A program made the position numbers and the translations under genes. DNA of 64,000 bases. It comes from Aminipila butyrica. GTDB lineage: Bacteria; Bacillota; Clostridia; Peptostreptococcales; Anaerovoracaceae. Below are positions 45,387-53,866 of this stretch, one piece after another. The notes beneath the pieces are model-generated. The model was not told where the DNA came from. It saw only the letters and a list, made by a program, of their open reading frames with translations, and did no database searches. The first letter of the stretch is position 1; the number at the start of each line of letters is the position of its first letter. Location of the stretch: positions 992,001-1,056,000 of the forward strand of contig NZ_CP048649.1 of NCBI RefSeq assembly GCF_010669305.1, written 5' to 3'.

Positions 45387-46052
45387 TTAGTCTTTTTTCA
45401 GCAAGCGAAAGGTATTTCGCTCTACCTCAATGAGGCCATCTTGCTTCATTCGCTCTAATTCCCGGCTGAGAGCACTGCGATGGGCACACAGATAGTTGGC
45501 CAACTCCAAACGACCTAAAGGAATCTCAAAGGAATCCTGTTGGCAGGCTTGAGCTTGAAGGGAAAGATAGCTGAGAATCTTTTCACGCAGAGATCGTTTA
45601 GAGGTGACTTCAAGTTTTTCCATCAGCCGTATGTTTTGGTGGGCGAGAACTTTTACCATGTTTTCAATCAACTGATGATGGCAAGAGCAGGACATCTGGC
45701 AAGTATGCAGGACTTGATGAAAAGGAATAAAGAGAATTCGGCAGTAGGCAGGTGCATAATAGGACTTGGTAGGATTTGGGCCGCTGCCGCAGGCCACCGA
45801 TTCCCCGAAGACGGCCCCTCGCTCTAAAAAGTCTAAGATAGTCTTTTTACCCCATACATCCTCTTGGATTAAGTGCACAGAACCTTGAAGGATTAGACAG
45901 ATGCACTTAATAGGCTTATCCAGCAAGACCGATTCTCCCCGTTGATAACTGAGGATATAGCTGCTCAGGCAGGCCAGCATAGGAGACAGGTCATCATCCT
46001 TGATTCCGTCAAACAAAGGAAACGGATTCGGTTGATTTGACTTTTCATTCAT
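45387..46052 (-). CDS. Crp/Fnr-family regulator
   Basis: A 221-residue regulator with an N-terminal cyclic-nucleotide-type beta barrel (ILQGSVHLIQEDVWGKKTILDFLERGAVFGES) and a C-terminal winged helix (GRLELANYLCAHRSALSRELERMKQDGLI). Cysteines in the segment CQMSCSCHH might hold an Fe-S cluster, but this is not the FNR N-terminal pattern. It starts behind AGGAGGTAACGCTT. Targets are unknown. Confidence 0.92.
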   Translation of the reverse strand: MNEKSNQPNPFPLFDGIKDDDLSPMLACLSSYILSYQRGESVLLDKPIKCICLILQGSVHLIQEDVWGKKTILDFLERGAVFGESVACGSGPNPTKSYYAPAYCRILFIPFHQVLHTCQMSCSCHHQLIENMVKVLAHQNIRLMEKLEVTSKRSLREKILSYLSLQAQACQQDSFEIPLGRLELANYLCAHRSALSRELERMKQDGLIEVERNTFRLLKKD

Positions 46053-46208
46053 AAGCGTTACCTCCTGATTTCATTATATCTGGAGAAAAAGGAAGTTGCA
46101 ACTGCAATGTCGATTCGTTGATAATAGAAGAGCATATGGGAGAAAAAGAGCGAAGTATGTGGTATCATAGGAAGAGGAAGGTAATCTGGTAAAAGGGAGA
46201 AATCGGGC

Positions 46209-46550
46209 ATGGACAATGCAACTTTTTATGAGGCAATTTATGAAATTGTAGCTGAGATACCGGCGGGCAGTGTGGCCACCTATGGTCAGATCGCCTGGAT
46301 GGCGGGGAGTCCCAAAGCCCCTCGGATGGTGGGTTACGCCATGAGTCATGTGCCAGCGGGCGCTAATCTGCCTTGCCACCGCGTGGTGAATCGTTTGGGA
46401 GAAATGGCTCCCTATCATGTGTTTGGGGGCGAGACATTTCAGCGGCAACTGCTGGAGCAGGAAGGCGTTTCCTTTCTGGAAAATGGCCGCATCGACATGA
46501 AGAAGTGCCAGTGGAGGCTCTACGGATCTCCGGAAGCGATGGATAAATAG
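46209..46550 (+). CDS. MGMT-family protein (methylated-DNA cysteine methyltransferase domain)
   Basis: A 113-residue protein made of the C-terminal DNA-binding domain only, with the alkyl-acceptor Cys56 in LPCHRVV and the DNA-binding helix VATYGQIAWMAG. Full Ogt/Ada-C proteins are ~170 residues. Because the Cys is kept, it could repair O6-alkylguanine, unlike alkyltransferase-like proteins where it is replaced. It is divergent from the Crp/Fnr gene and close to an Mpg glycosylase 4 kb upstream. Confidence 0.9.
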   Translation: MDNATFYEAIYEIVAEIPAGSVATYGQIAWMAGSPKAPRMVGYAMSHVPAGANLPCHRVVNRLGEMAPYHVFGGETFQRQLLEQEGVSFLENGRIDMKKCQWRLYGSPEAMDK

Positions 46551-46598
46551 TTGGAACGGATTGGAAAATATTCGGGAGGTATGGGAAAAAAATACGGA

Positions 46599-46627
46599 TT
46601 GACATTCTAGATTTTTATGTTACCATG
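46599..46627 (+). promoter_or_regulatory. Possible promoter of FMN reductase gene
   Basis: TTGACA (46599-46604) and TACCAT (46622-46627) have a 17-bp spacer; the -10 box is weak. Confidence 0.4.
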
Positions 46628-46691
46628 AGGACGGTATATGGCCAGGGGAGCGGTATGTGAGGCGAATAAGGCCATTGCCAGGAGGGTGAAG

Positions 46692-47327
46692 ATGAAAGTA
46701 TTATTAGTAAATGGCAGCCCTAATAAAGAGGGCTGTACGAATCGGGCTCTGCGGGAAATCACAGATACCTTGGAGAAAGAAAACATTGAAACGGAGATCA
46801 TGTGGCTGGGCAGGAAGCCTATTTCCGGTTGTACGGCCTGTAGAGCTTGTCAGAAGCTGGGGACCTGTGTGATTAAAGATGTGGTGTGTGAATTTTTGGT
46901 GGCAGCAAGAGACGCCGATGGCTTTATCTTTGGCAGTCCGGTCCACTATGCAGGAGCCAGCGGCAGTATGACCTCCTTCCTAGATCGGGTCTTTTATGCA
47001 GAGATGGCCGGCAATGGGAACAAGTCCCTTTATTTGAAGCCTGGTGCAGCGGTAGTTTCTGCCCGGCGGGGAGGCACTACAGCGGCTTTTGACCAGTTAA
47101 ATAAGTATTTTACCATTCAGGAGATGCCCGTTATTTCCTCCAGGTACTGGAATATGGTTCACGGCAACACACCAGAGGAAGTTGAACAGGATTTGGAAGG
47201 TCTTTACGTTATGCGAGTCTTGGCCAGAAACATGGCTTACCATCTGCGATGTAAGGAGGCTGCTGAAAAGGCAGGCGTAGCGCGGCCTGAGGAGGAGGCT
47301 AGGGTAATCACTAACTTTATCCGCTAG
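46692..47327 (+). CDS. NADPH-dependent FMN reductase / iron-sulfur flavoprotein family
   Basis: A 211-residue flavodoxin-like protein. VNGSPNKEGCTNRAL at the N terminus binds the FMN phosphate, and CTACRACQKLGTC (near residue 45) is a cysteine set that in iron-sulfur flavoproteins binds 4Fe-4S. GSPVHYAGASGSMTSFLDRVFY is the FMN ring contact. It may reduce quinones, flavins or O2-derived species. The longer frame starting at 46638 lacks a ribosome-binding site; AGGAGGGTGAAG precedes the ATG at 46692. Confidence 0.9.
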   Translation: MKVLLVNGSPNKEGCTNRALREITDTLEKENIETEIMWLGRKPISGCTACRACQKLGTCVIKDVVCEFLVAARDADGFIFGSPVHYAGASGSMTSFLDRVFYAEMAGNGNKSLYLKPGAAVVSARRGGTTAAFDQLNKYFTIQEMPVISSRYWNMVHGNTPEEVEQDLEGLYVMRVLARNMAYHLRCKEAAEKAGVARPEEEARVITNFIR

Positions 47328-47391
47328 TGGGGAGGGGCTATTCTACATACCCACATACTCAGTTGAGCAATACACAATAGATTTAACTACT

Positions 47392-47433
47392 AAAGAGGTC
47401 CAATTGTCCCAGGTGACAGTTGGGCCTCTTTTG
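47392..47433. terminator. Terminator between convergent genes
   Basis: A 17-bp stem with two G-U pairs (arms start AAAGAGGTCC and end GGCCTCTTT, loop CCAGGT) is followed by TTG and lies between the FMN reductase and MocR genes. Confidence 0.85.
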
Positions 47434-47439
47434 ATGGGG

Positions 47440-48855
47440 TTATGTCCACAGCACTTCCCGCAGGACGGCAAGGCCCTGTGCCAGCTCATCCAGAGACTTG
47501 GTGGAGGATAGAGCTACCCTTAGGTAATGCTCCTGACCATGAGGGGCAGTAACAAAACGGTTGGAGTCAAATACCCGAACGCCCCTGGATTGCAGGTTTT
47601 CCAGCAGCTGAGGAACCTGGCGGTCAGCAGGTATGGGCAGCCAGCGGAAAAAGCTGAGAGGATGGCCTAGGCGGAATGGGGAATGGTGAGGGAGATCTGA
47701 TGCCGGAAAAAAAGAATAAAACAGGTCGTTAGCCTGCAAGGCCAGCCGCCTTTTTTCAGCCACAATCTCATAGGCTCTGCCCGATAGGATTAACTCGGTG
47801 ATAACTTCTCCGTCTAGGGCGGAACTTTTTACGTTGATATTAAAAATGGCTTGCTGTATTGGCTGGCGGAAGGCTTCACCGAAGACCATATAGGCGATTC
47901 GCAGGCCAGAGCACAGAGATTTTGATGTGCCGCAGATGTAGACTGTATGCTCCGGAACTAGCTGATACATGGGCTGGTGATAGTCGGAAAGGATGCCAGC
48001 GGTTAGAAACGCGTGAATATCATCTTCGATAAGAATCAGCTTTTGTTTCCGGATCACCTCTGCCAGCTCCAGTTTCCGTCGCTGAGATATCATCACGGTA
48101 GTAGGGTTGCAGCAGGAGGGCATCAGGTAGAGTCCTCGGATGTCGGTGAGACGGCACTGGTTTTCCAGCGCTTCCGCAGACATGCCTTCCAGATCGCCGT
48201 CTATGGGTACCAGCTGGATGTGCAAGGTTTTAGCCAGTTCAATAAAGTTGGAATAGGTGAACTGGTCTACAGCAATGCGGCTGCCCGGCTCAAATAGGGC
48301 AAATAAAGTAACGGCCAGGCCGTTTAGCGTTCCAGAGACAATGGCTGTCTGCTGAGGTTCAGCCTGGATACCCAAGCCTTTCATCCAGTTGAGGCCCGCC
48401 AGCTTCTGATGGGGCATGCCGGTAGGATGGTCGTAATTGAACAGGTGGCTCAGATATTTTTTTTCGGCGACCTTTTGCGCTGCGGGGGTGACCATGCTGT
48501 TACATTGTTCAAAAGAGGCGACAAAGCCCAGTTCAATGTATTCCTGGGGCGTACCGTCTAAGGAAATGGTGATGGAACGAGCGGCGTTGGGAGACACAAA
48601 GGTCCCGCTGCCTACGACGGCGTAAATAAGCCCTTTGCGTTCACATAGTTTATAGGTACGGGTTACCGTGGTGAAGTGGATGTCCAGATAATCTGCTAAC
48701 TCCCGCTGGGGAGGCAGCTTGGTACCGGGAGCCAGACGGGAGTGGGTTATGTCTTGTTCCAGCAGGTCAGCCAGAGCTAGGTAGAGGGGACGTTTTAACT
48801 GAGTTTTGTCTGGTTTCCAGGATAAGGGGTAGTCTAAAAAAGAATTGACGGGCAT
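47440..48855 (-). CDS. MocR-type GntR regulator with aminotransferase-like domain
   Basis: A 471-residue MocR protein. Residues ~20-95 are a GntR winged helix (LPPQRELADYLDIHFTTVTRTYKLCERKGLIY). Residues ~130-471 are a fold-type I aminotransferase with the PLP lysine in CGTSKSLCSGLR. These proteins sense PLP-linked amino acids. It is divergent from AzlCD, over an inverted repeat CATACAAT..ATTGTATG that lies between two overlapping promoters, so it likely controls the amino-acid exporter. The start is ATG at 48855 behind GGGAGGTGC. Confidence 0.94.
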   Translation of the reverse strand: MPVNSFLDYPLSWKPDKTQLKRPLYLALADLLEQDITHSRLAPGTKLPPQRELADYLDIHFTTVTRTYKLCERKGLIYAVVGSGTFVSPNAARSITISLDGTPQEYIELGFVASFEQCNSMVTPAAQKVAEKKYLSHLFNYDHPTGMPHQKLAGLNWMKGLGIQAEPQQTAIVSGTLNGLAVTLFALFEPGSRIAVDQFTYSNFIELAKTLHIQLVPIDGDLEGMSAEALENQCRLTDIRGLYLMPSCCNPTTVMISQRRKLELAEVIRKQKLILIEDDIHAFLTAGILSDYHQPMYQLVPEHTVYICGTSKSLCSGLRIAYMVFGEAFRQPIQQAIFNINVKSSALDGEVITELILSGRAYEIVAEKRRLALQANDLFYSFFPASDLPHHSPFRLGHPLSFFRWLPIPADRQVPQLLENLQSRGVRVFDSNRFVTAPHGQEHYLRVALSSTKSLDELAQGLAVLREVLWT

Positions 48856-48882
48856 ATCTGCACCTCCCATAAAATTGTAATG

Positions 48883-48926
48883 CATACAATTATAACGTTG
48901 ATTGTATGGTTTTGCAATGCTACAAT
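48883..48926. promoter_or_regulatory. Overlapping divergent promoters with inverted repeat (MocR / AzlCD)
   Basis: Plus strand: TTGATT (48898-48903), 17 bp, TACAAT (48921-48926). Minus strand: TTGCAA (48912-48917), 17 bp, TATAAT (48889-48894). The inverted repeat CATACAAT/ATTGTATG (48883-48890 and 48901-48908) sits across both, so one bound MocR could switch both. Confidence 0.8.
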
Positions 48927-48951
48927 AAAAAAAGTAGACAGGAGGTACTAT

Positions 48952-49677
48952 ATGTCACAGCAAAAAATTATCAAGAAAGCCCTGTTTGCGGCCTTTCCAT
49001 ACACAATCCCCATTTTTGCGGGATTTGTTTTTTTAGGGGTAGTCTATGGAATATACATGAATACCGCGGGATTTAACGCCCTGTATCCCATGGTCATGGC
49101 AGCTATAATCTTTGCTGGTTCCATGGAATTTGTGGCCACCAACTTACTGCTGGTAGCCTTTGATCCGCTGCGGGCCTTGGTGTTAACTCTTTTGGTCAAT
49201 GCCAGGCACTTGTTTTACGGGATTTCCATGTTGGACAAGTATAATGGGACCGGCTGGAAAAAGTGGTTTTTAATCTTTGGCATGTGTGATGAATCCTTTT
49301 CCATCAACTGTTCGGTAATCATTCCACCGGGTGTGGACAAGGGCTGGTTCATGTTCTTCATCACCCTGCTCAACTACTTGTATTGGGTTTGTGGAGCCAC
49401 CATAGGGGGCTTGTTGGGACCGCTGGTTCAGTTTAACACGGATGGACTGGACTTTGTCATGACAGCACTCTTTGTGGTGATTTTCTTAGATCAATGGCTG
49501 AAAAAGGAAAAACATTACAGCTCCTTAATCGGCTTGGGTGTAACGGCTCTGTGCCTGATTGTCTTTGGACCAGAGAACTTTATCATCCCGGCCATGTTAG
49601 GTATTTTGTTTTGCTTAAGTATGCTGCGCAAATTTTTGGAGAAGGAGGAGCCGACTGATGACCATGACCTTGCTTGA
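48952..49677 (+). CDS. azlC: AzlC-family branched-chain amino acid exporter subunit
   Basis: A 241-residue membrane protein with about seven TM helices, with the AzlC hallmark MAAIIFAGSMEFVATNLLL and VNARHLFYGISML. With AzlD it exports branched-chain amino acids or analogues. The frame opens at 48880, inside the promoter; ACAGGAGGTACTAT precedes the ATG at 48952. It overlaps azlD by 20 bases. Confidence 0.94.
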   Translation: MSQQKIIKKALFAAFPYTIPIFAGFVFLGVVYGIYMNTAGFNALYPMVMAAIIFAGSMEFVATNLLLVAFDPLRALVLTLLVNARHLFYGISMLDKYNGTGWKKWFLIFGMCDESFSINCSVIIPPGVDKGWFMFFITLLNYLYWVCGATIGGLLGPLVQFNTDGLDFVMTALFVVIFLDQWLKKEKHYSSLIGLGVTALCLIVFGPENFIIPAMLGILFCLSMLRKFLEKEEPTDDHDLA

Positions 49678-49990
49678 ACGCGTAATTACCATTGCGATGG
49701 TCGTGCTGGGAACCATGACCACTCGATTTCTGCCCTTCTTGGCTTTTCCTGCCAACAAGCCTACGCCCAAATACATACAATACTTGGGAAAGGTATTGCC
49801 TTCAGCAGCCTTGGGGCTGCTGGTCATCTACTGTTTTAAGGATGTGTCGTTTTTAAAGGGCAGCCACGGAATCCCGCAGTTGGTTTCCGTGTTGGCTGTA
49901 GTGCTCCTGCACTTGTGGAAACGGCAGATGTTGATTTCCATCGCGGGCGGAACCATTACCTTTATGCTGCTTATGCAGTTCCTGTTTTGA
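49658..49990 (+). CDS. azlD: AzlD-family partner protein
   Basis: A 110-residue membrane protein with three to four TM helices (ITIAMVVLGTMTTRFLPFLAF), the usual small partner of AzlC. It starts behind AAGGAGGAG inside the end of azlC, so the pair is translationally coupled. Confidence 0.93.
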   Translation: MTMTLLERVITIAMVVLGTMTTRFLPFLAFPANKPTPKYIQYLGKVLPSAALGLLVIYCFKDVSFLKGSHGIPQLVSVLAVVLLHLWKRQMLISIAGGTITFMLLMQFLF

Positions 49991-50003
49991 GGAGACCGGA
50001 TGG

Positions 50004-50237
50004 ATGGAGGAAGAAAAATTGAGGAGAAAAAGAATTTGGAAGCTGGCTGTTTGGACAACGAGTTCCTTTATTGGCCTGATATTTCTGGGACTGATCAGCT
50101 GCTTTATGGCGGTCCCTTTCCCTATATGGACTATCGTTTTGCGGGGCGCTGCCGTTGTAGCTTGCGCCTGCTATATCGTTTGCGGCATCAAACTGCTAAA
50201 CCTGCTGAGAGCAGAGACATGTTACCGGAATTATTAA
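50004..50237 (+). CDS. Small two-TM membrane protein of unknown function
   Basis: A 77-residue protein with a basic N terminus (EEEKLRRKRIWK) and two predicted TM helices (residues ~17-37 and ~43-66). It starts 13 bases after azlD behind GAGGAG and ends at a strong terminator, so it is the third gene of the AzlCD operon and may be an accessory. I do not recognise the family. A competing frame at 50000-50242 is less membrane-like. Confidence 0.65.
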   Translation: MEEEKLRRKRIWKLAVWTTSSFIGLIFLGLISCFMAVPFPIWTIVLRGAAVVACACYIVCGIKLLNLLRAETCYRNY

Positions 50238-50240
50238 AAT

Positions 50241-50296
50241 AAAAGACCCCAGAGTACCGTCTTGAGAGGACAAGGCTGCACCCTGGGGTCTTTTTC
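50241..50296. terminator. Terminator after the AzlCD operon
   Basis: A perfect 12-bp stem AAAAGACCCCAG with CTGGGGTCTTTT and a 30-base loop is followed by TTCAT. The loop could hold a smaller hairpin. It also faces the convergent small gene. Confidence 0.85.
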
Positions 50297-50324
50297 ATAG
50301 GGAATAAGTTCTGTTCTGGGGTTT

Positions 50325-50615
50325 TTACTTCCCCTTAGAAAAAGCTGCTGCGTAGACCGCATCCTGCTCTGGCAAGTGGGTCACGTAGCCAATAGGCAGC
50401 TTATTGCCTGTGACTTCAATAATCTTTCTAGCCCCCGTTTCCCCAAAGGCACCGCAAAGCTCAATGCAGTCACAGCCGCTTTCTGCCAGTTCTCTGGCCG
50501 CCTGGCAAGCTTCCTCGAGGGTGGACACCCCTACAATTTGTGCGGTATCTCCGTGGATAGCGGCCCGATCGGTCGTGTGGTCAAAGGGCCCTAGGATGAT
50601 AAAAGCAAATTTCAT
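50325..50615 (-). CDS. DUF6506-like small protein
   Basis: A 96-residue protein (FAFIILGPFDHTTDRAAIHG, then VSTLEEACQAARELAESGCDCIELCGAFGE) that resembles the DUF6506 family, here from memory. It looks like a small alpha/beta fold that could bind a phosphorylated ligand. It starts behind AAGGAGGCAC. Function unknown. Confidence 0.7.
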   Translation of the reverse strand: MKFAFIILGPFDHTTDRAAIHGDTAQIVGVSTLEEACQAARELAESGCDCIELCGAFGETGARKIIEVTGNKLPIGYVTHLPEQDAVYAAAFSKGK

Positions 50616-50787
50616 ATGTGCCTCCTTGTAACTGGTTTTTCTTACGGCGGGATTTCTCCATTCTTTTCTGAAAAAAGCGAAGTCTGCCCAACCGCTGAGT
50701 AGATAAGGTTATTGTACTCTATGGCCGGATTAAAAGCAAGAAGGGGAGGGGGGACCTTTATTCTCTAATAATCACAAGGACACAAGA

Positions 50788-50866
50788 TTGACATTTTTTA
50801 TGGGCTATAATATTATTCTATTTAAAATGAGGATAAAACAAGTACGTACATTTAAGTATAATACTT
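50788..50866 (+). promoter_or_regulatory. Promoter/operator region of the HxlR gene
   Basis: TTGACA (50788-50793) has TATTCT (50812-50817) 18 bp later. Further down, AAGTAC, GTAC and the palindrome AAGTATAATACTT (50854-50866) resemble HxlR-type sites with AAGTA/TACTT half-sites. Exact start site uncertain. Confidence 0.5.
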
Positions 50867-50904
50867 ACGATAATATTCAATACTTACTTAAAGGAGAGCA
50901 TAAG

Positions 50905-51237
50905 ATGGACAAACGCTGTATTGCTAAAGAATATCTTGGAGAAACGGGATTCAGCTATACCCTGTCGCTGATCAACGGAAAATATAAGATGACGATTCTC
51001 TATACCTTGATGGAGTTTTCGGTGGTGCGGTTCAATGAAATGAAGAAATACATCGGGGAGATTTCGTATAAAACCCTCAGCTCCACCTTGAAGGAGTTGG
51101 AGGCAGACCAATTAGTCCACCGAGAAGAGTATCCTCAGATACCTCCTAAGGTAGAGTACTCACTGACGGAGAGAGGCAAATCGCTGATCCCTGTCCTAGA
51201 TTTTTTGTGCGAGTGGGGCGAGAATAACCGGTTATGA
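50905..51237 (+). CDS. HxlR-family regulator
   Basis: A 110-residue winged-helix regulator with the HxlR pattern (LINGKYKMTILYTLMEFSVVRFNEMKKYIGEISYKTLSSTLKELEADQLVHREEY and PPKVEYSLTERG; listed here as separate short blocks of the family). The frame opens at 50788 inside the promoter; AAGGAGAGC precedes the ATG at 50905. A single Cys near each end could sense electrophiles. Targets unknown; the APC permease downstream is a candidate. Confidence 0.9.
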   Translation: MDKRCIAKEYLGETGFSYTLSLINGKYKMTILYTLMEFSVVRFNEMKKYIGEISYKTLSSTLKELEADQLVHREEYPQIPPKVEYSLTERGKSLIPVLDFLCEWGENNRL

Positions 51238-51240
51238 AAG

Positions 51241-51276
51241 GGACAGGCTATAGGACAAGCTAGAGGACAGGCTGTT
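51241..51276. repeat. Three 12-bp tandem repeats
   Basis: GGACAGGCTATA, GGACAAGCTAGA and GGACAGGCTGTT stand in a row directly after the HxlR stop codon. Purpose unknown. Confidence 0.7.
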
Positions 51277-51448
51277 TCGACAAATTCCCCTCATATACTT
51301 CCTATTGTACAAGCATCATAATTATTTTACAAAAATATTGTTAAAGTAAACAGAAAACTGTTTGAACCTGAATATAATTTATGGTATATTTAATTACGTT
51401 ATTCTACTGTAGGAATGCGTATCAATTGAAGTAAAAGGAGGACCTTGC

Positions 51449-52837
51449 ATGTTAGACATTTTTAGGAAAATGCCTATAGAACGAATCTTAAGCGAAAAAA
51501 AGGAAGGCCCCCAGCTGAAACGAGTGTATGGTGCTTTTGAGTTAATCATGCTGGGCATCGGTGTTATTGTCGGCAGTGGTATTTTTGTTATCACTGGGGT
51601 GGCCGCCGCAGATTATGCGGGACCGGCTTTGACGATCTCTTTCATCATTGCTGGTTTTGCCTGCGCCTGTGCCGCTTTATGCTATGCGGAGTTGGCATCC
51701 ATGATACCGGCTTCGGGCAGTTCGTACACTTTCTGTTATGTGGGCCTGGGAGAGGTCTTTGGCTGGTTTGTGGGCTGGTGTCTGATCCTAGAGTATATTG
51801 TAGCCATGTCGGCCATTGCCACAGGCTGGTCGGCCTACATTACCAATCTGCTGACGGTAATTGGCGTAGATCTGCCGTCCGTATTGACAGCTGGCCCGTT
51901 TGAAGGCGGTCTGATAAATCTGCCGGCGATACTGATTGTATCGATTATCGCTGGGCTGTTGCTGCTGGGTGCGCGGGAGAGTGCCGCCGTGAACAATCTG
52001 CTGGTAGTGGTAAAAATCGCGGTTATTGTTTTGTTCATTGTCTTGGGAATGAAACACGTAGACGTGAGAAACTTCACGCCTTTCATGCCATACGGCTGGG
52101 ACGGTGTTTTTGCAGGAGCTGCTATTGTATTCTTTGCTTATCTCGGTTTTGACGCTATAGCCAATGCGGCAGAGGAGGTAAAGAATCCAGCCAAAGATAT
52201 GCCGAGAGCTATCGTCGGTTCACTGATCGTGGTAACTGTCCTGTACATCGTAGTAACTTTAGTGCTGACAGGGATGCTTCCGTATCTGGCGTACAAAGAG
52301 GTTGCAGCACCAGTAGCTTATGCACTGGCTCAAGTAGGTATAAACTGGGGTTCAGCCTTGGTATCTGTGGGCGCCGTAACTGGTTTGACTTCTGGAGTTT
52401 TGGTAACCATGTACAGCAGCAGCAGAATGATTTATGCTATCAGCAGAGATGGTTTACTGCCTATTAAATTTTCTAAAATCAGTGTTAAGGCAGGCACCCC
52501 AGTGACAGCCATTTTCGTGGTATGGATCATCGGATGTCTGCTCTCCGGCTTCTTGCCGATTGGCATTATTGCGGAGCTGGTGAACATGGGTACTATCGCG
52601 GCCTTTATCATGGTATCAATTACGGTAATCGTCCTGCGCAAAAGTCACCCAGAATTGGAGAGATCCTTTAAGGTGCCTCTGGTACCAGTAATCCCTGCTG
52701 TAGCTATTGTTATCTGCAGCTTCCTGGCCATTCAGTTAGCTTCTGTTACCTGGATTGCCTTTGCCTGTTGGGTGACCCTTGGCTTGACCGTTTATTTTGT
52801 TTACGGAAAGAGTCACAGTTTGCTGGGCAGAGCATAG
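51449..52837 (+). CDS. APC-superfamily amino acid permease (CAT/YfnA-like)
   Basis: A 462-residue permease with about twelve TM helices. The unwound first helix GIGVIVGSGIFVITG and GLTSGVLVTMYSSSRMIYAISRDGLLP place it with cationic or neutral amino-acid transporters of the APC family. FAYLGFDAIANAAEEVKNPAKDMP is the family loop after TM6. It starts behind AAAAGGAGGACCTTGC and is ended by a bidirectional terminator. Substrate not determinable. Confidence 0.93.
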   Translation: MLDIFRKMPIERILSEKKEGPQLKRVYGAFELIMLGIGVIVGSGIFVITGVAAADYAGPALTISFIIAGFACACAALCYAELASMIPASGSSYTFCYVGLGEVFGWFVGWCLILEYIVAMSAIATGWSAYITNLLTVIGVDLPSVLTAGPFEGGLINLPAILIVSIIAGLLLLGARESAAVNNLLVVVKIAVIVLFIVLGMKHVDVRNFTPFMPYGWDGVFAGAAIVFFAYLGFDAIANAAEEVKNPAKDMPRAIVGSLIVVTVLYIVVTLVLTGMLPYLAYKEVAAPVAYALAQVGINWGSALVSVGAVTGLTSGVLVTMYSSSRMIYAISRDGLLPIKFSKISVKAGTPVTAIFVVWIIGCLLSGFLPIGIIAELVNMGTIAAFIMVSITVIVLRKSHPELERSFKVPLVPVIPAVAIVICSFLAIQLASVTWIAFACWVTLGLTVYFVYGKSHSLLGRA

Positions 52838-52870
52838 AAGGTTTGCAAGCAAATTTCTAACACACACATA

Positions 52871-52903
52871 AAAAAGCTGGATTTCATTGAAATCCAGCTT
52901 TTT
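52871..52903. terminator. Bidirectional terminator
   Basis: A perfect 16-bp stem AAAAAGCTGGATTTCA with TGAAATCCAGCTTTTT, with a one-base gap, serves both the permease and the convergent hemerythrin gene. Confidence 0.9.
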
Positions 52904-52916
52904 GTATACCATATTG

Positions 52917-53315
52917 TTATGCTTTTGTTTTAGCAAATTCACCAATTTTCTTGTCCATATTAGAAATGTGTTTGGTCAGCCAATCCAGAATCATTTGGTT
53001 GGCATTTATGATGACCACTAGGTTTCCGCCCGAGGTCTCATATGCATTGCGCAATTTGGTCAACTCAGCGATAAAGGTAGTATGAGCACTTTTTTGTGCA
53101 TTGTATTCCGGATAATTGATGCTCAGCATATACTTCTCTTCATCAGCAAAATGCTTTTTTGTGTAATCGTCCAAGAATTTTAACAACTCTCCTACATACT
53201 CTTTCGCTTGGTTGTTTCGTCCGGCTTCAAAGAGTTTTTCGGCTTTTTCAAACCACATCTTATGCTGATCGTCGATCATGGTTACTCCAACAGATAAATT
53301 TGGTGTCCAAGGCAT
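52917..53315 (-). CDS. Bacteriohemerythrin-like protein with one substituted iron ligand
   Basis: A 132-residue single-domain hemerythrin. Of the seven usual iron ligands, His18, His55, Glu59, His78, His116 and Asp121 are present, but Gln74 stands where the first His of the HxxxH pair belongs (NAQKSAHTTF). Iron binding may be altered or lost at one site. The neighbouring paralogue at 53856 keeps all seven. It starts behind GAGGAGATATTT. Near motAB and cheX, it may sense or store O2 for aerotaxis. Confidence 0.9.
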   Translation of the reverse strand: MPWTPNLSVGVTMIDDQHKMWFEKAEKLFEAGRNNQAKEYVGELLKFLDDYTKKHFADEEKYMLSINYPEYNAQKSAHTTFIAELTKLRNAYETSGGNLVVIINANQMILDWLTKHISNMDKKIGEFAKTKA

Positions 53316-53410
53316 AAATATCTCCTCCTCACAGATGCTTTTTCAAGCACGCTTAACCTATATTTGCAAATAATTTAAAGACAGTTCTCATCACCCAAGG
53401 GGTCCGGTTT

Positions 53411-53866
53411 TCAGCCCTTGGATGGGTTTAGGCGGATGTCCAGACAGACATCGCCAGCAGAGGTGCTCAGGCAACAGGCCATTTTGATTTCGTAGGACTT
53501 GCTATCGTCTCCTGCCCGCTGTACCGGTGGCAGGATATCACATGCTAAGTCGTTACCAGAAAGTGTGGTCAGTACGTTGCCGCTGATAATGTTGGCAATT
53601 TCAAAGATGGCAGAGGTAACGAATTCGTCCACCGAATCCACTTCCATACCGCTCATGATGTTTACTATGTTGACTGAAGTCGTCACCGGAAAACGGTAAA
53701 TCACTTCACCAGTCAAATCGCCGATGACGCCGATGGCGATATCCAAGGTTTCATCGCTATCAGGAAAGGTATCGGAAGGACGGTCTTCAATATCGGAAAG
53801 ATCCAACATCAGCTGAAATACGCTGCGAGTAGCCTCCAGGAAAGGAGCATACAGGTCAGTGTTCAT
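53411..53866 (-). CDS. cheX: CheX-family chemotaxis phosphatase
   Basis: A 151-residue CheC/CheX-type protein. The catalytic ExxN appears as EIAN at residues 89-92 in a helix FVTSAIFEIANIISGN. It dephosphorylates CheY-P. The extended frame start is not used; GGGGGTGG precedes the ATG at 53866, which overlaps the end of the upstream hemerythrin gene by 11 bases, so the two are cotranscribed. Confidence 0.85.
   Translation of the reverse strand: MNTDLYAPFLEATRSVFQLMLDLSDIEDRPSDTFPDSDETLDIAIGVIGDLTGEVIYRFPVTTSVNIVNIMSGMEVDSVDEFVTSAIFEIANIISGNVLTTLSGNDLACDILPPVQRAGDDSKSYEIKMACCLSTSAGDVCLDIRLNPSKG

Noticed and set aside
50000..50242. 80-aa frame overlapping the small membrane gene
   Set aside because: Its translation is not membrane-like and its start context is poorer than the 77-aa frame at 50004.
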